This document shows positions 9,292-19,800 of a stretch of DNA of 64,000 bases, one piece after another. The DNA comes from Algibacter sp045066735. Lineage in GTDB: Bacteria; Bacteroidota; Bacteroidia; Flavobacteriales; Flavobacteriaceae. The stretch lies in NCBI RefSeq assembly GCF_045066735.1, contig NZ_JBISHH010000009.1, forward strand, positions 62,001-126,000, given 5' to 3'. Every line of letters begins with the position of its first letter. The stretch's first letter is position 1. Under the pieces are notes generated by a model, which worked only from the letters and a program-made list of their open reading frames with translations, was not told where the DNA came from and made no database searches. Both the position numbers and the translations under genes were made by a program.

Positions 9292-10746
9292 TTAGTTTTC
9301 GTAAAATGGATTCTGCACTAAATTATCATTCAAATTAATTTCATTTTGATAAATTGGTAAAAAGTAAGAATCAGGATCTGAGTAATAACTCAAAATCTGC
9401 TCATAATCATCTGCACCAGCTTTAAAATCAACTAGACTTAAAATAAGTTCTTGATTGGCAAAGTTATCACGACGTGCAAAACGCAGTAAATCGTACCAAC
9501 GCTTGCCTTCGAATGCAAATTCTTTTTGACGTTCTAATAATAGAGCATTTAATAAACTAGACTCATCTCGAGAAACATCTAAAGGTGCAGAAACTGCACG
9601 CATATGTACATCGTTAATAAGTTGGTAAGCCATATCTAAATTCTTTCTATCTTCTGATAAAATATAAGCTTCAGCTTGCATTAGTAAAACATCAGCATAA
9701 CGATAGAATATAAAATTATTATAATACTCATCACTCCCGCGGTATTCGCCAGTTTCATCTACACCTGCATATTTAAAAACAGCAAAATTTTCTCTATCAT
9801 ACGTTCCTAAGTGCGAGCGAATGTCATCTGGAAACTCCCTGTACAACTCGTTAATCCCTTGGTAAGCGACATAGTTAAGATTACTTACTTGAAATGAGTT
9901 TCTTAGTGTTGCTGAAATATCGCTAAACTGAAGTTCGAAAATACCTTCGTCTGAGTTTCCTTCAAAAAAGATACTATTAAACCACTCTTCTCCGTTAACT
10001 AAACTATAACGACCTAAATCTATTAATTCCTGAGCTGTATCTACACATTCTGTGTACTGCTCATTCCATAAATAAGCATCTGCAAGAATAGCAAGTGCTG
10101 CTCCTTTTGTCATTCTACCTTTATCATGAGCTGCAGATTGTGCATACGCCAAATTTAAATCTTCTACTGCTAAAGTTAAATCATTAATAATTTGAGTAAG
10201 AATTTCCTCTTCTGTATTTTTTGCTGGATAAAAATCGATTTGATTGGTTGATGTTGCAGTTAACACTAACGGCACTTCTTTAAAGTTTTTAACCAAAATT
10301 AAATATGCTAAAGAACGAATAGTAGTTGCCTCCGCTTTAAATGTATTTAATTCTTCTACAGAAAAAGTTTTATCTTGTTCCTGAGCGCCATCGGCAAACT
10401 CTAAAACTAAATTACAGTAGTTAATAGTAGCATAGAAGTTACTCCAGTTTGTTAATCCATCTGAAGGTATCATATAATTTCTCATTATATTTTCTAAACC
10501 TCCACTACCAGAAACCATCATTTCTGCTCTAAGTTCTCCCCACTTTAACACTCTATCGGTAAACCCAGATTGATTCATAGAGGCATAACACCCAGCTACT
10601 GCAGAACTTACTTGTTCTTTATTGTTCCAAAATTCTTGTTGAATTAAGTTGTCTTTTGGTTCTAGATCTAGATAATCGCTACACGATGATAGTGTTGCAA
10701 AAATCATCGGAACCATTATAAATATTTTGATTATGTTTCTTTTCAT
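9292..10746 (-). CDS. SusD/RagB-like glycan-binding lipoprotein
   Basis: SusD family lipoprotein of the second pair. The lipobox is at Cys22 (ATLSSC), followed by the classic DYLDLEPKDNLIQQEFW opening. The core contains TPR-like helices (TTIRSLAYLILVKNFKEVPLV, KGAALAILADAYLWN), and the C-terminal block LLLERQKEFAFEGKRWYDLLRFAR is diagnostic. At 484 residues it is somewhat shorter than the other two SusDs in the window but complete. It lies 23 bases downstream of its SusC and 10 bases upstream of a FAS1 gene, so it belongs to the same transcript. Confidence 0.95.
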   Translation of the reverse strand: MKRNIIKIFIMVPMIFATLSSCSDYLDLEPKDNLIQQEFWNNKEQVSSAVAGCYASMNQSGFTDRVLKWGELRAEMMVSGSGGLENIMRNYMIPSDGLTNWSNFYATINYCNLVLEFADGAQEQDKTFSVEELNTFKAEATTIRSLAYLILVKNFKEVPLVLTATSTNQIDFYPAKNTEEEILTQIINDLTLAVEDLNLAYAQSAAHDKGRMTKGAALAILADAYLWNEQYTECVDTAQELIDLGRYSLVNGEEWFNSIFFEGNSDEGIFELQFSDISATLRNSFQVSNLNYVAYQGINELYREFPDDIRSHLGTYDRENFAVFKYAGVDETGEYRGSDEYYNNFIFYRYADVLLMQAEAYILSEDRKNLDMAYQLINDVHMRAVSAPLDVSRDESSLLNALLLERQKEFAFEGKRWYDLLRFARRDNFANQELILSLVDFKAGADDYEQILSYYSDPDSYFLPIYQNEINLNDNLVQNPFYEN

Positions 10747-10769
10747 AATATTTTAACTTTTTATGCTAT

Positions 10770-13700
10770 TTAAAATGATAGATTTACTCCTACCGTTATT
10801 TGTTGCGACCTTGGAGTTTGTTCCGCATCATAACCTAACTCTTGCCAATCGTTACTAATTCCTCCTTCAGGGTCCACTCCCGAATACTTAGTAAAAGTTA
10901 ATAAATTGGTTCCTGTAACATAAACTGAAGCATTCGTAAAATTCAACTTATTAATAAAGGGCTTTGGTAAATTATATCTAAGTGTTATGTATTTCATTCT
11001 TAAGAATGAAGCATCTTCCATAAATCTATCAGACCCTAAAGTGTTAACAGTACTATTTAAGATAGCTCTTGGTATATCTGTTTCATCACCTTCAAATCTC
11101 CAACGTCTTAATACAGCTGTACTTTGATTATCAAAATCATCCATACTTTCCGTATTCATACGGGCAATATTCATTAATTTCTGATCATATCTAAAGTTGA
11201 AAAACGCATTAAGTTGAAAGTTTTTATAACGAATATTAGGTCCAAATCCACCAAATAATAACGGGTTTGCATTTCCTAAATACACCACATCTAGTTCGTT
11301 TATATTTCCATCTTTGTTAACATCTTCATACATCGCTTCACCTGGCTGAAACTCTTTACTATTATTAAAAACTAGATTTTTAGGTTCTCCATTAAGATCG
11401 TAAATAATATCTCCATTACCATCGCGTGCTACTAAATCTTCTTGAGAACTAAATACACCTAAATAACGGTAGCCATAAAAAGAACCGATTGGGTTGCCTT
11501 CTTGAATTCGTTTTAAATATCCACCGGGTCCTGTTGTTAATGGGTTCCCAGATTCTGCTACCTGAGCCTCTGTAATACGCTTAACTACGTTTCTATTACG
11601 AGCTACGTTAAAATTAAAATCTAATCCAAAATCTTCGTTATTAATTATTTTAGTTCTTACACTAAACTCAATACCTTGGTTACTAATATCACCTAAGTTT
11701 AAATAAGGTATTCTAGAAAAACCAGAAGTAGTTGGTATTGCCGTATTTTTAGTTAATAAATCTTTTGTATCCTTTTGATAGAATTCCAAATCACCACTAA
11801 CTCTACGATTAAAAAATGAATAAGTAACCCCTAAATTCTTCTGAATAACAGTTTCCCAACGTAAATCTGTTAATTCCATACTACTTGGTATTACTGCAGG
11901 CTCATCTAAATAAGTATAGTTATAAGTTGTATACGTATTGTACGAACCATAGTTTGTACCTGGCGAGTTACCGTTTACACCATAACTAGCACGAATACCT
12001 ATCTCGTCTACAAAATCTGCACTTTCCATAAAAGGCTCTGAAGACAGAATCCATTTTGCGGCAACACTTGGGAATGTACCATTTCGGTAATTGCTACCAA
12101 ATTTAGAGTTTCCTTCCGATCTAATACCTCCACTTAAAATATAGCGATCAAGGTACTGATAGTTAAAAGCAAAGTTGGCCGCGAGCGTTGTGTTTTGCTC
12201 AAATGTAGATTCTAAAGAATTTCCAGACCCTTCAATTCTAATATTTGCAATAGGTGTTTGTATATCACTGGTTGGACTATTACTAGCAACAGACACATAA
12301 CCTTGACTTGTTTTTTCGAATGTTTGAAAAGAGAAGCTCGATAAGAATGAATGTTTCTCGCCTAATTCTGGCATCCAAATTAATTTATTATCTGTACGCA
12401 TTACAAAAAACTCACCATCATCAAAAGTTGACCTGTTGGCTGCTGAGTTTGTCCATGCTGCTCCAATAGCTTCTTCTGGCACAAATTGAGATTTTTTATC
12501 TACATTAATATCAAATGAAATAATGGATCTAAAATCGAAATGTTTGTTAGGTTTATAACTAAATCTAAAAACTGGCGTTATTCTATTGTTTTCAGTATTA
12601 TTTCTTGACAACCTAGCCATTGCTACTGGATTGTAATAAGTAACCCCATTACCTTGAAAAGAATTTTCTGGGGTAAAATATTCATCTGTTAAATTACCAT
12701 CTCCATCCACTTGATAAATAGATTGGTTTGGCATTTTAATTAAAGCTAAAGATCTTAAGTTAGCTTGACCTAAACTATTATCTTTTGCGTAAGAACGATC
12801 TAAAGACCCGTGACTATAAGAAAGCTCGGAAGCAATAGTAATTTTATCAGAAATATTGTAATCTAAAATAGCACGTGTTGTGAATAATTTAAAACCACTA
12901 CCAACCGTTGTACCTAATTGATTTTTATAACTTCCGGAAACACGGTATGAAGATTTTTCTCCACCACCAGATACACTTAAGAAATGCTCATTAGTGTGTC
13001 CTCTTTGTGTAATTTCATCTATCCAATTAATGTTTTTGTTATACAAATTAAACAACTCGTAATCGGGATTGTATGCTATTGGATTGCTATCTGCTAAATT
13101 TGTATTAGTAGCAATCAACTCATCTTTAATTAACGTAGAATATTGGTCTCCATTTAACATTGGAATTCCTTCGGGTTGTTTTGATGTACTCCCTTTAAAG
13201 CTATAAGAAAATCTTGCTTTACCTTTTGCTCCACGTTTAGTTTTAATAAGTAAAACTCCGTTTGCCGCACGCGACCCATATTGCGCCGTTGCTGCCGCAT
13301 CTTTTAAAACTGAAATTTCAGAAATATCATCTGGAGATACCCCAATCATGGATGCATATTGATCTTCATCGGCTGTAGAAAAATCAAAACCAGTATCAAT
13401 TTGTGTTTCAAAAGGCACACCGTTAATAACAATTAATGGTTCTGAAGAAGCATTTAATGATGATGTACCACGAATACGGATAGATAAACCAGCACCTGGA
13501 TCTCCCGAATTAGCTACAATATCTACACCACTTAATCTACCTTGTAATTGATCTACAATACCTGATGATGCTGTTTCACTAATTTCTTTGGTAGAGATAG
13601 TTTCCATGGCTGTAGCAATTCTTCGCTTATCCATTTCGAACTCACCAGTAAACACTTTTTTTGTTCCTCTTACGATAATAGCATCTAACTCTGCTACATC

Positions 13701-14024
13701 TTCTTTTAATCCAATATCTATTGTTGTTCTACCTCCAACAGTAATTTCTTTGGTAATAAAACCAATATAAGAAAAGGTTAGAACGTTATTAGCATCTAGC
13801 ATTTTAATAGAATAATTACCATTAAAATCGGCGACAACACCATTAATTATACGGTTGTTTTTATCTTTCTCTGCGATGGTTGCACCGGTTAATGGCTGAC
13901 CATCTGACTCTGAGATTACGGTTCCTGATACGCTTATTTGCGTTTGTGCAGACAGACTGAACGCTGAAAACAATACACAAACTATTATTAAGACATATGA
14001 ATATGACCTGTATTTATCCTTCAT
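10770..14024 (-). CDS. SusC-like TonB-dependent outer-membrane transporter
   Basis: Second SusC of the operon. A signal peptide ending near SLSAQ precedes a carboxypeptidase-regulatory-like domain (about residues 30-115, with GVVADFNGNYSIKM). The plug domain (about 120-265) has SGIVDQLQGRLSGVDIV, IRIRGTSSLNASSEPLIVI and YGSRAANGVLLIKTKRG. The barrel ends in ITVGVNLSF with a terminal Phe, as expected for outer-membrane barrels. Length (1084 residues) is normal. It follows the 771-residue FAS1 gene by 21 bases. Substrate is unknown; presence of two unlike SusCD pairs in one operon suggests import of two related oligosaccharides or of different sizes. Confidence 0.96.
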   Translation of the reverse strand: MKDKYRSYSYVLIIVCVLFSAFSLSAQTQISVSGTVISESDGQPLTGATIAEKDKNNRIINGVVADFNGNYSIKMLDANNVLTFSYIGFITKEITVGGRTTIDIGLKEDVAELDAIIVRGTKKVFTGEFEMDKRRIATAMETISTKEISETASSGIVDQLQGRLSGVDIVANSGDPGAGLSIRIRGTSSLNASSEPLIVINGVPFETQIDTGFDFSTADEDQYASMIGVSPDDISEISVLKDAAATAQYGSRAANGVLLIKTKRGAKGKARFSYSFKGSTSKQPEGIPMLNGDQYSTLIKDELIATNTNLADSNPIAYNPDYELFNLYNKNINWIDEITQRGHTNEHFLSVSGGGEKSSYRVSGSYKNQLGTTVGSGFKLFTTRAILDYNISDKITIASELSYSHGSLDRSYAKDNSLGQANLRSLALIKMPNQSIYQVDGDGNLTDEYFTPENSFQGNGVTYYNPVAMARLSRNNTENNRITPVFRFSYKPNKHFDFRSIISFDINVDKKSQFVPEEAIGAAWTNSAANRSTFDDGEFFVMRTDNKLIWMPELGEKHSFLSSFSFQTFEKTSQGYVSVASNSPTSDIQTPIANIRIEGSGNSLESTFEQNTTLAANFAFNYQYLDRYILSGGIRSEGNSKFGSNYRNGTFPSVAAKWILSSEPFMESADFVDEIGIRASYGVNGNSPGTNYGSYNTYTTYNYTYLDEPAVIPSSMELTDLRWETVIQKNLGVTYSFFNRRVSGDLEFYQKDTKDLLTKNTAIPTTSGFSRIPYLNLGDISNQGIEFSVRTKIINNEDFGLDFNFNVARNRNVVKRITEAQVAESGNPLTTGPGGYLKRIQEGNPIGSFYGYRYLGVFSSQEDLVARDGNGDIIYDLNGEPKNLVFNNSKEFQPGEAMYEDVNKDGNINELDVVYLGNANPLLFGGFGPNIRYKNFQLNAFFNFRYDQKLMNIARMNTESMDDFDNQSTAVLRRWRFEGDETDIPRAILNSTVNTLGSDRFMEDASFLRMKYITLRYNLPKPFINKLNFTNASVYVTGTNLLTFTKYSGVDPEGGISNDWQELGYDAEQTPRSQQITVGVNLSF

Positions 14025-14045
14025 ATTTAAAAACTTTTAGTTTTA

Positions 14046-16361
14046 TTATTTTATATAATTATTAGTTTCGTGTATTATAATTCTCTTTGATAATATATTA
14101 GTCATACTACCAGTTGTTACAGTATCTCCTGTTTCTTCGTTTGTAATAGAAACAGAGGTTGTTGTATTTACAACAGAAAACTGATCGTAAACTGGAGCAA
14201 AATCGACAATCTTACTGAAATACATCGAAGGAAAAGTTCCTGTAATTTTACCATCGGTAGGTAACGACTGTTGTATAAAGTGCTTTTTAGCAAAGTTTAA
14301 AAGATCTCTTTTTGCTATAGCTCTATCTAAATCATCCAACCCATTTACTATACTCGGATCCACAATAACTCCATCGCTAATAGCCTGCGCAACAGCACTG
14401 TTGTTAGGCGCAAATAATGTAAACGTTCTTTGCAAGTTTAAGAAGTTAATCAACTTATCATCTGAACCCACAATGGTAATTAATGCATCTGCACTTTCTA
14501 AAACCTCTATAAAAGATGAAAAGCTCGCAGAGTTCTCTACTAAAGTACCGTAAGTGAAATTTAACGGCATATCCATAATGGCACTCATTTCATAAAAGTT
14601 TCCATTATCTGTAACTTGGATATTCTCAACCTGAGCAGCTTCCATATCCTGAATATCTCCGCCACCTTGTGCTAAGTTACCTGCAGATGCATAGATAAAC
14701 TCACCACTTCTTGCTTGAAAATAATTATTAGCATTAAAATCTATATCCTCATCAATGATTTGATTAAGAACAATATCGGCTATTGTTTTTCTAACATAAG
14801 CTATATCTGCCGCACTTGGAGAGGTTGCATCAGGATCTGGATATGTACGGTTGTTATTACCGTCTGGATCGCCTTCAACATCCATATAAATTACAGATAC
14901 ATCAGTAGGATCGTAAGAATCAAGATCTGTACGCACTGTAATTCTTCGAGTTGCACTGTTTGGATCTGCAATATCTACAAACTGATCGTTTCTTACACCT
15001 AAAATAGAAAAACGGACTGCATTACTTTGTAAAGCCGTATCAATTCTAAGATCTTGAACTGCCTGAAGCATGATAGAGTAATTAGGATCTAATAACAAAG
15101 GCCCCATTATAGTTCCAAAACTATTATTTGTGTACACTGTATTTACGCCTACAAAGAAACCATTGCTACAAAACTTTTTGTCGACAACATCTTCCGCTTT
15201 ATAATCTACTAAACCTAAGCTTGTATCATAACTTTGACCAAAATAACTTGGACATATATCCCAATAGTTATTAAAGAAAAAAGGCGATATAAATTTCCCT
15301 AAAACATCTAAAGGCATATCATCATAAGAGCTATAAAACTCTCCTAAAATGCTATTACTAGTTAAATAACTTTCTAAAGCTTCATTGGTTGGTACTAATA
15401 AACCCCAAGCTTGTGCTAAAGTTCCATCGATATTGGTTGCATAATTCTCATCTGCGACATTAAATGGCAAGTAATCATTTTCTATTCCTGTTGAAAACAC
15501 AAATCTGTAAATTTGCTCTGTTTCCCCTGTTTCTTCATTTAGCTCGTCTCTATTATATCTTAAATAAGCAAAACGTTCCAATATTCTTTTAAAACCAGAA
15601 TATTTATCGCCATATTCCGAAGAAGAAAGATTTTCGTACATGCTTCTTTTAGGCTCAAATACTTTATCTAAAGCATAGATTATCCCATTTTCTGCTACAA
15701 TATTTTGTTCTGTAACATTAGCACCAAACACTTTCATTTCTCCATCATTAAAAGTTTCATCTGGAAACATAAACTCGTAATCAGAATGTTGAATATCCCA
15801 ATTGTCTAAATAAGATTGAATAAAATAGTTGGTTGTTTTTAACCTACCATTATTTTCTTCAACAACATATTGACCAGGCTCTAATTGATCCCAATCTAAT
15901 ATATGTTGTAAAGTATCTGTATTATATATTCTATTAGGCCTTTGATATTGCGTTCTACGTCTAAAACTTTGACCTAAATAAAATCGGTTTGGAAAGTAAG
16001 TTAACGTTGTAGTATTCCAACCATCAATAACGATTGAATATTCTACGATATCCAATATTCTCTGTGGTGAAATGGATTCTATATTAGATATTCCCTCAGC
16101 GGCCATATAAGCTTCGAACGCCTCATCTGTTGGAGCAAAAACTGTCCAAGAGCCACCTTTTATCAATGGTTCTTTATAAGCCGTTTGATCTAATGCTTGT
16201 AAGTAATAAGTAAAATTTCCCATGGACTCTAATTGTTGGTAAATTGTACCAGCCAAATTGTCGGGACGCGCGTACTCAAGCGGGTCGGGCTTACACCCAA
16301 AAGTGGCCATAATTATAAATAATATAATTATACCATTTCTATGCTTCATTTTTTGTACCAT
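14046..16361 (-). CDS. Large multi-FAS1 lipoprotein, first gene of the operon
   Basis: Lipoprotein of 771 residues with lipobox Cys23 (MATFGC). At least three FAS1-like regions can be seen: about residues 28-245 (WTVFAPTDEAFEAYM; ENGIIYALDKVFEP), about 258-480 (WGLLVPTNEALESYL), and about 610-770 (FTLFAPNNSAVAQAI). Insertions make the first two unusually long. It leads the operon, and the 530-base region upstream carries a probable promoter and a direct repeat. The start could be M1 or M5 (MKHRNG). The likely role is surface glycan binding or scaffold next to SusCD; this is inferred from context. Confidence 0.78.
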   Translation of the reverse strand: MVQKMKHRNGIIILFIIMATFGCKPDPLEYARPDNLAGTIYQQLESMGNFTYYLQALDQTAYKEPLIKGGSWTVFAPTDEAFEAYMAAEGISNIESISPQRILDIVEYSIVIDGWNTTTLTYFPNRFYLGQSFRRRTQYQRPNRIYNTDTLQHILDWDQLEPGQYVVEENNGRLKTTNYFIQSYLDNWDIQHSDYEFMFPDETFNDGEMKVFGANVTEQNIVAENGIIYALDKVFEPKRSMYENLSSSEYGDKYSGFKRILERFAYLRYNRDELNEETGETEQIYRFVFSTGIENDYLPFNVADENYATNIDGTLAQAWGLLVPTNEALESYLTSNSILGEFYSSYDDMPLDVLGKFISPFFFNNYWDICPSYFGQSYDTSLGLVDYKAEDVVDKKFCSNGFFVGVNTVYTNNSFGTIMGPLLLDPNYSIMLQAVQDLRIDTALQSNAVRFSILGVRNDQFVDIADPNSATRRITVRTDLDSYDPTDVSVIYMDVEGDPDGNNNRTYPDPDATSPSAADIAYVRKTIADIVLNQIIDEDIDFNANNYFQARSGEFIYASAGNLAQGGGDIQDMEAAQVENIQVTDNGNFYEMSAIMDMPLNFTYGTLVENSASFSSFIEVLESADALITIVGSDDKLINFLNLQRTFTLFAPNNSAVAQAISDGVIVDPSIVNGLDDLDRAIAKRDLLNFAKKHFIQQSLPTDGKITGTFPSMYFSKIVDFAPVYDQFSVVNTTTSVSITNEETGDTVTTGSMTNILSKRIIIHETNNYIK

Positions 16362-16511
16362 ATTAATTGTAGTTAATTTAGAATTATTGTTTAGTTATTT
16401 AATTAGTTTCGGTTTATGTGTATAATTAGTTTTCGAATCAATTTCTAGAGCTAAAAGTGATTTAAACTCAAATGCTAAATTGTGTTAATTAATGTTAACC
16501 ATTTGTTAATA

Positions 16512-16540
16512 CAAACTTATAAAAGAATGCTCTTCAAGTA
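16512..16540 (-). promoter_or_regulatory. Candidate Bacteroidota promoter of the FAS1/SusCD operon
   Basis: On the minus strand TAAGTTTG at 16519-16512 is an exact match to the Bacteroidota -7 consensus TAnnTTTG. A TTG lies 15 bases upstream, closer than the usual 19-21, so the -33 box is not convincing. It would give a leader of about 145 bases. Activation by an upstream-bound regulator would explain a poor -33 box. Confidence 0.45.
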
Positions 16541-16580
16541 TATAAATTATAGTTACTTAGAGATAAATTATTGCTTATTT

Positions 16581-16613
16581 ACATGGTTTTAGCCCAATAA
16601 ACACGTGGTTTTA
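16581..16613. promoter_or_regulatory. Direct repeat, candidate HTCS-1 binding site
   Basis: ACATGGTTTTA (16581) and ACGTGGTTTTA (16603) match in ten of eleven bases and start 22 bases apart, about two helical turns. AraC-type output domains of HTCS regulators bind direct repeats, and the HTCS-1 gene is adjacent. The repeat is about 60-90 bases upstream of the candidate -7 box. Confidence 0.45.
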
Positions 16614-16830
16614 AGTGATTTCTTACAAATAAATTACAAGCAAATTTATTTATTCTTAAAAAAGCATAAGCTTAATTATCAAATTAGCATTTTACCGTAT
16701 TTAATTTTGCTTAAACGTTTAACAAAATAGCATTTCACTTTAATTTTCGCATCAACAACAAGGTCAAAATAATTAGATTTTCCATCAATTTTACACCAAT
16801 TTAAAACACGATATTCTGCCATTTTTGAAC

Positions 16831-16864
16831 AAAAAAAATCCCAAATTAAATTTAATCTGAGATT
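16831..16864 (-). terminator. Terminator of HTCS-1
   Basis: Read on the minus strand, AATCTCA pairs with TGGGATT (one G-U pair) around an inner self-complementary ATTAAATTTAAT, and is followed by eight T. It begins about 29 bases after the HTCS-1 stop codon. Confidence 0.75.
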
Positions 16865-16892
16865 ATAAACAACGATTTTATAATAGATAAAG

Positions 16893-19800
16893 CTATTGCT
16901 CCGCTTCCTTTTCTTTTTGCTCTATAAATTGACTTGGTGTAACATCGAACAACTCCTTGAAGGTTTTACTAAAATATGCGGTAGAATTAAAGCCCGACAT
17001 ATGCGAGATTTCTTTAATAGAGTAATTGTTTTTCACCAACAACTCGGCGGCATAACGTAAACGAATAGTTCTAATAAAATTACTTGGGTTGCTACCGGTT
17101 AAGGTATTTATCTTTTTATAAAACTGAGATCTACCAATACCCATTTCCGCCAGTAAATCTCCTTGCTTAAAGTCTATATCACTAATATTTTCGATAATCA
17201 CTTTAGTTGCCTTATCCAAAAATGCTTCATCTAAGTTATTAGAAGTTACTTCGCTAGACGGAAAAATACCACCAATTTCAGAAAAGCGTTGACGCAGCCT
17301 TTTCTTAGCCTCCAGTAAATTGCTAATTCTAGCCTTTAAAACATCAGTAACAAAAGGCTTAGAAATATAACCATCGGCACCGTGCTCATACCCCTCTATT
17401 CTATCTTCAACCAACGTTTTAGCCGTAAGCAAAATTACTGGAATATGGCAGGTTTCTAAATCGGTTTTTATGGCATTACACATTTCAAAACCATCCATTT
17501 TAGGCATCATAACATCACTTATCACCAAATCTGGCAAATACTTATGTACTTTCTTTAGGCCATCAACGCCATTAACCGCTTCTTTTATTACGTACTGTTC
17601 TCTTAAATCACTACTTAAATGCACACGAAGCTCTTTATTATCTTCAACTATAAGAAGTATGGGTTTATTGGCATCATCTCCTTTAAAGTCGTCTTCCGAA
17701 TCATGCTTTACATTTGGCAAATCGTTAGAAATTAACATATCGTACTCTACAGCCTTCATAGAATTTATTAAAAATTCGTTTTTAACATTCTCTACATCAT
17801 CTGGTTTAGCATCAATATTTAAAGGAAGTTTAACAATAAACTTAGTCCCTTTTTTATGCTTACTTTCAACATCTATTTCCCCTCCATGCAATTCAACTAA
17901 ACCTTTTGTAAAGTTTAATCCAATACCTGTTCCGGCTTTCGAGGCATCTAAATTATAGAATCTAGAAAAAATACGACGCATTTGCTCCTTATCTAAACCT
18001 ACTCCAGTATCTTCTACTATAATTTCGACGTACTCGGTGGCTTTAGGTTTCCCTAAAACTAGCATGTTAGATTTGCTCTTACCTGTATTAATTTTATTAA
18101 TTGTTATGGTGATATCACCACCGCTATTTGTGAATTTTATAGCATTTGAAATTAAATTTGTAATTATTTTTTCAACTTTATCAAAATCGAATAGGGAAAC
18201 AACCTTATCGGAGGTACTTATAAATTTATAATGAATCTCTTTTTTAAAGGCTAAATCTTTAAAAAGGGAAAAAATATCTTCACTAAACTTAACAATATCA
18301 CCTTTTTCTAATTGAAGTGGGGCCATACCAACATCCATTTTACGGTAATCGAGTAATTGATTTACCAAATGCAATAAACGTCTTGCACTTCGCTGAATAG
18401 ACAAGGCCGATGTTTTAACTACTTCAGGATTATCATTAAAATTTGCCAATATTTTATCTACCGGATTCAAAATTAAAGTTAGCGGTGTTCTAAACTCATG
18501 AGATACATTCACAAAAAACTGTAACTTCATTTGGTCCAATTCATGCTCTTGTTCTTCTTGCACTTTAAGCTCGTAGTAATACATTAAGAATCTAATAATT
18601 AATGCGCCAATAACAATATATATTAGGTAAGCCCACCAACTACGCCAAATAGGTGGTAGTATTTCAATATTTAAAAAAGTTATTTTAGCTGCTTCCCACT
18701 GCCCGTTAATGGTAGCTTTTACTTCGAACTTATATGTTCCAGATTCTAAATTAGAAAGATTAACAACACGATTAGAACCTAAGTTTATAAAGTCGCTATC
18801 TAGACCTTGCATTCTGTAAGCATATTTAACTTGCTCTGGATTATCGAAATAAAGTGCCACAAACTCTAACGATACGTAATTCTCTTTATACTTTAAAGTT
18901 AAATCTTTAGTTTCGGAAATACCTTTGTTTAGAAGTACTCTATTGTGAATAGAATCTCCAGCAAAAACTATTTTATTATTTAGTTTTAACTTACTTATTT
19001 GTGGTTTTAAATCTACAGATGCAGGAATTGCAATATCATTTGGATTGAAAATATTAAAACCATTTAAACCACCTACAATAATTCGACCATCTGTTGTTTT
19101 CTCGATAGATTGCGTTTGAAACTCTGCGCCTTGTAAACCATCGTGTGTATTATAGTTTATAATTTGGTTAGTATCTGGATTTAGTAATGACAAGCCACTT
19201 TTAGTTGTAATCCAAATATTAAAATTATCATCTTCTTTAATCCCCACAACCAAATTGTTTGGCAATCCATTTTGTGAAGAATACGATTGAATTAAATTTA
19301 AATTTGAATCTAATTTATATACACCACTATCCGAGCCTACCCAAATATTTCCATAATGGTCTTCGGTAATATTGTTAATACCTTCTTCGACTAAGCCTTT
19401 AACTTTTACATGTGTAAAATTAATTTCATCTGGAATAAAATTGTCTATATTATTTAATTCTACAACATTTAATCCAAGCACGGTTCCTACCAATAATCGC
19501 TCTTTAGAATCTATAAACATGCTAATAATAGAATTACTTACAAGCCTATTATCACTGCTAAAATTACTTTTATAATTTTTAAATCGTTTGGTTTTTGGGT
19601 TATACAAACTTACACCTTCATTTCTTAAAGCGAACCAAATTCTATGCTCTGCATCTTCTACACCACTCCAAACCGAACTTTGACCAATAGAAGAGTCATC
19701 GTTTGCATGATGCATAAACACTTCGCTCTTGCCCGTTTCTGGATTAAACTTATTAACGCCACCATCTAATGTGCAGACCCAAATAAAACCTGCATGATCT

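Larger units (their letters stand above)
16362..16892. promoter_or_regulatory. 531-base intergenic control region upstream of the FAS1/SusCD operon
   Basis: No open reading frame or RNA gene is seen. It holds, from left to right, AT-rich leader, a TGTTAAT-type repeat cluster near 16483-16509, a consensus-like -7 element, a 22-bp-spaced direct repeat, a long AT-rich stretch of no recognised content, and the terminator of HTCS-1 at the right end. Confidence 0.6.

Noticed and set aside
17470..17958. 162-residue open frame opposite HTCS-1
   Set aside because: It is antisense to the kinase and receiver coding region, has no recognisable domain, and reflects low stop density opposite an AT-rich gene.
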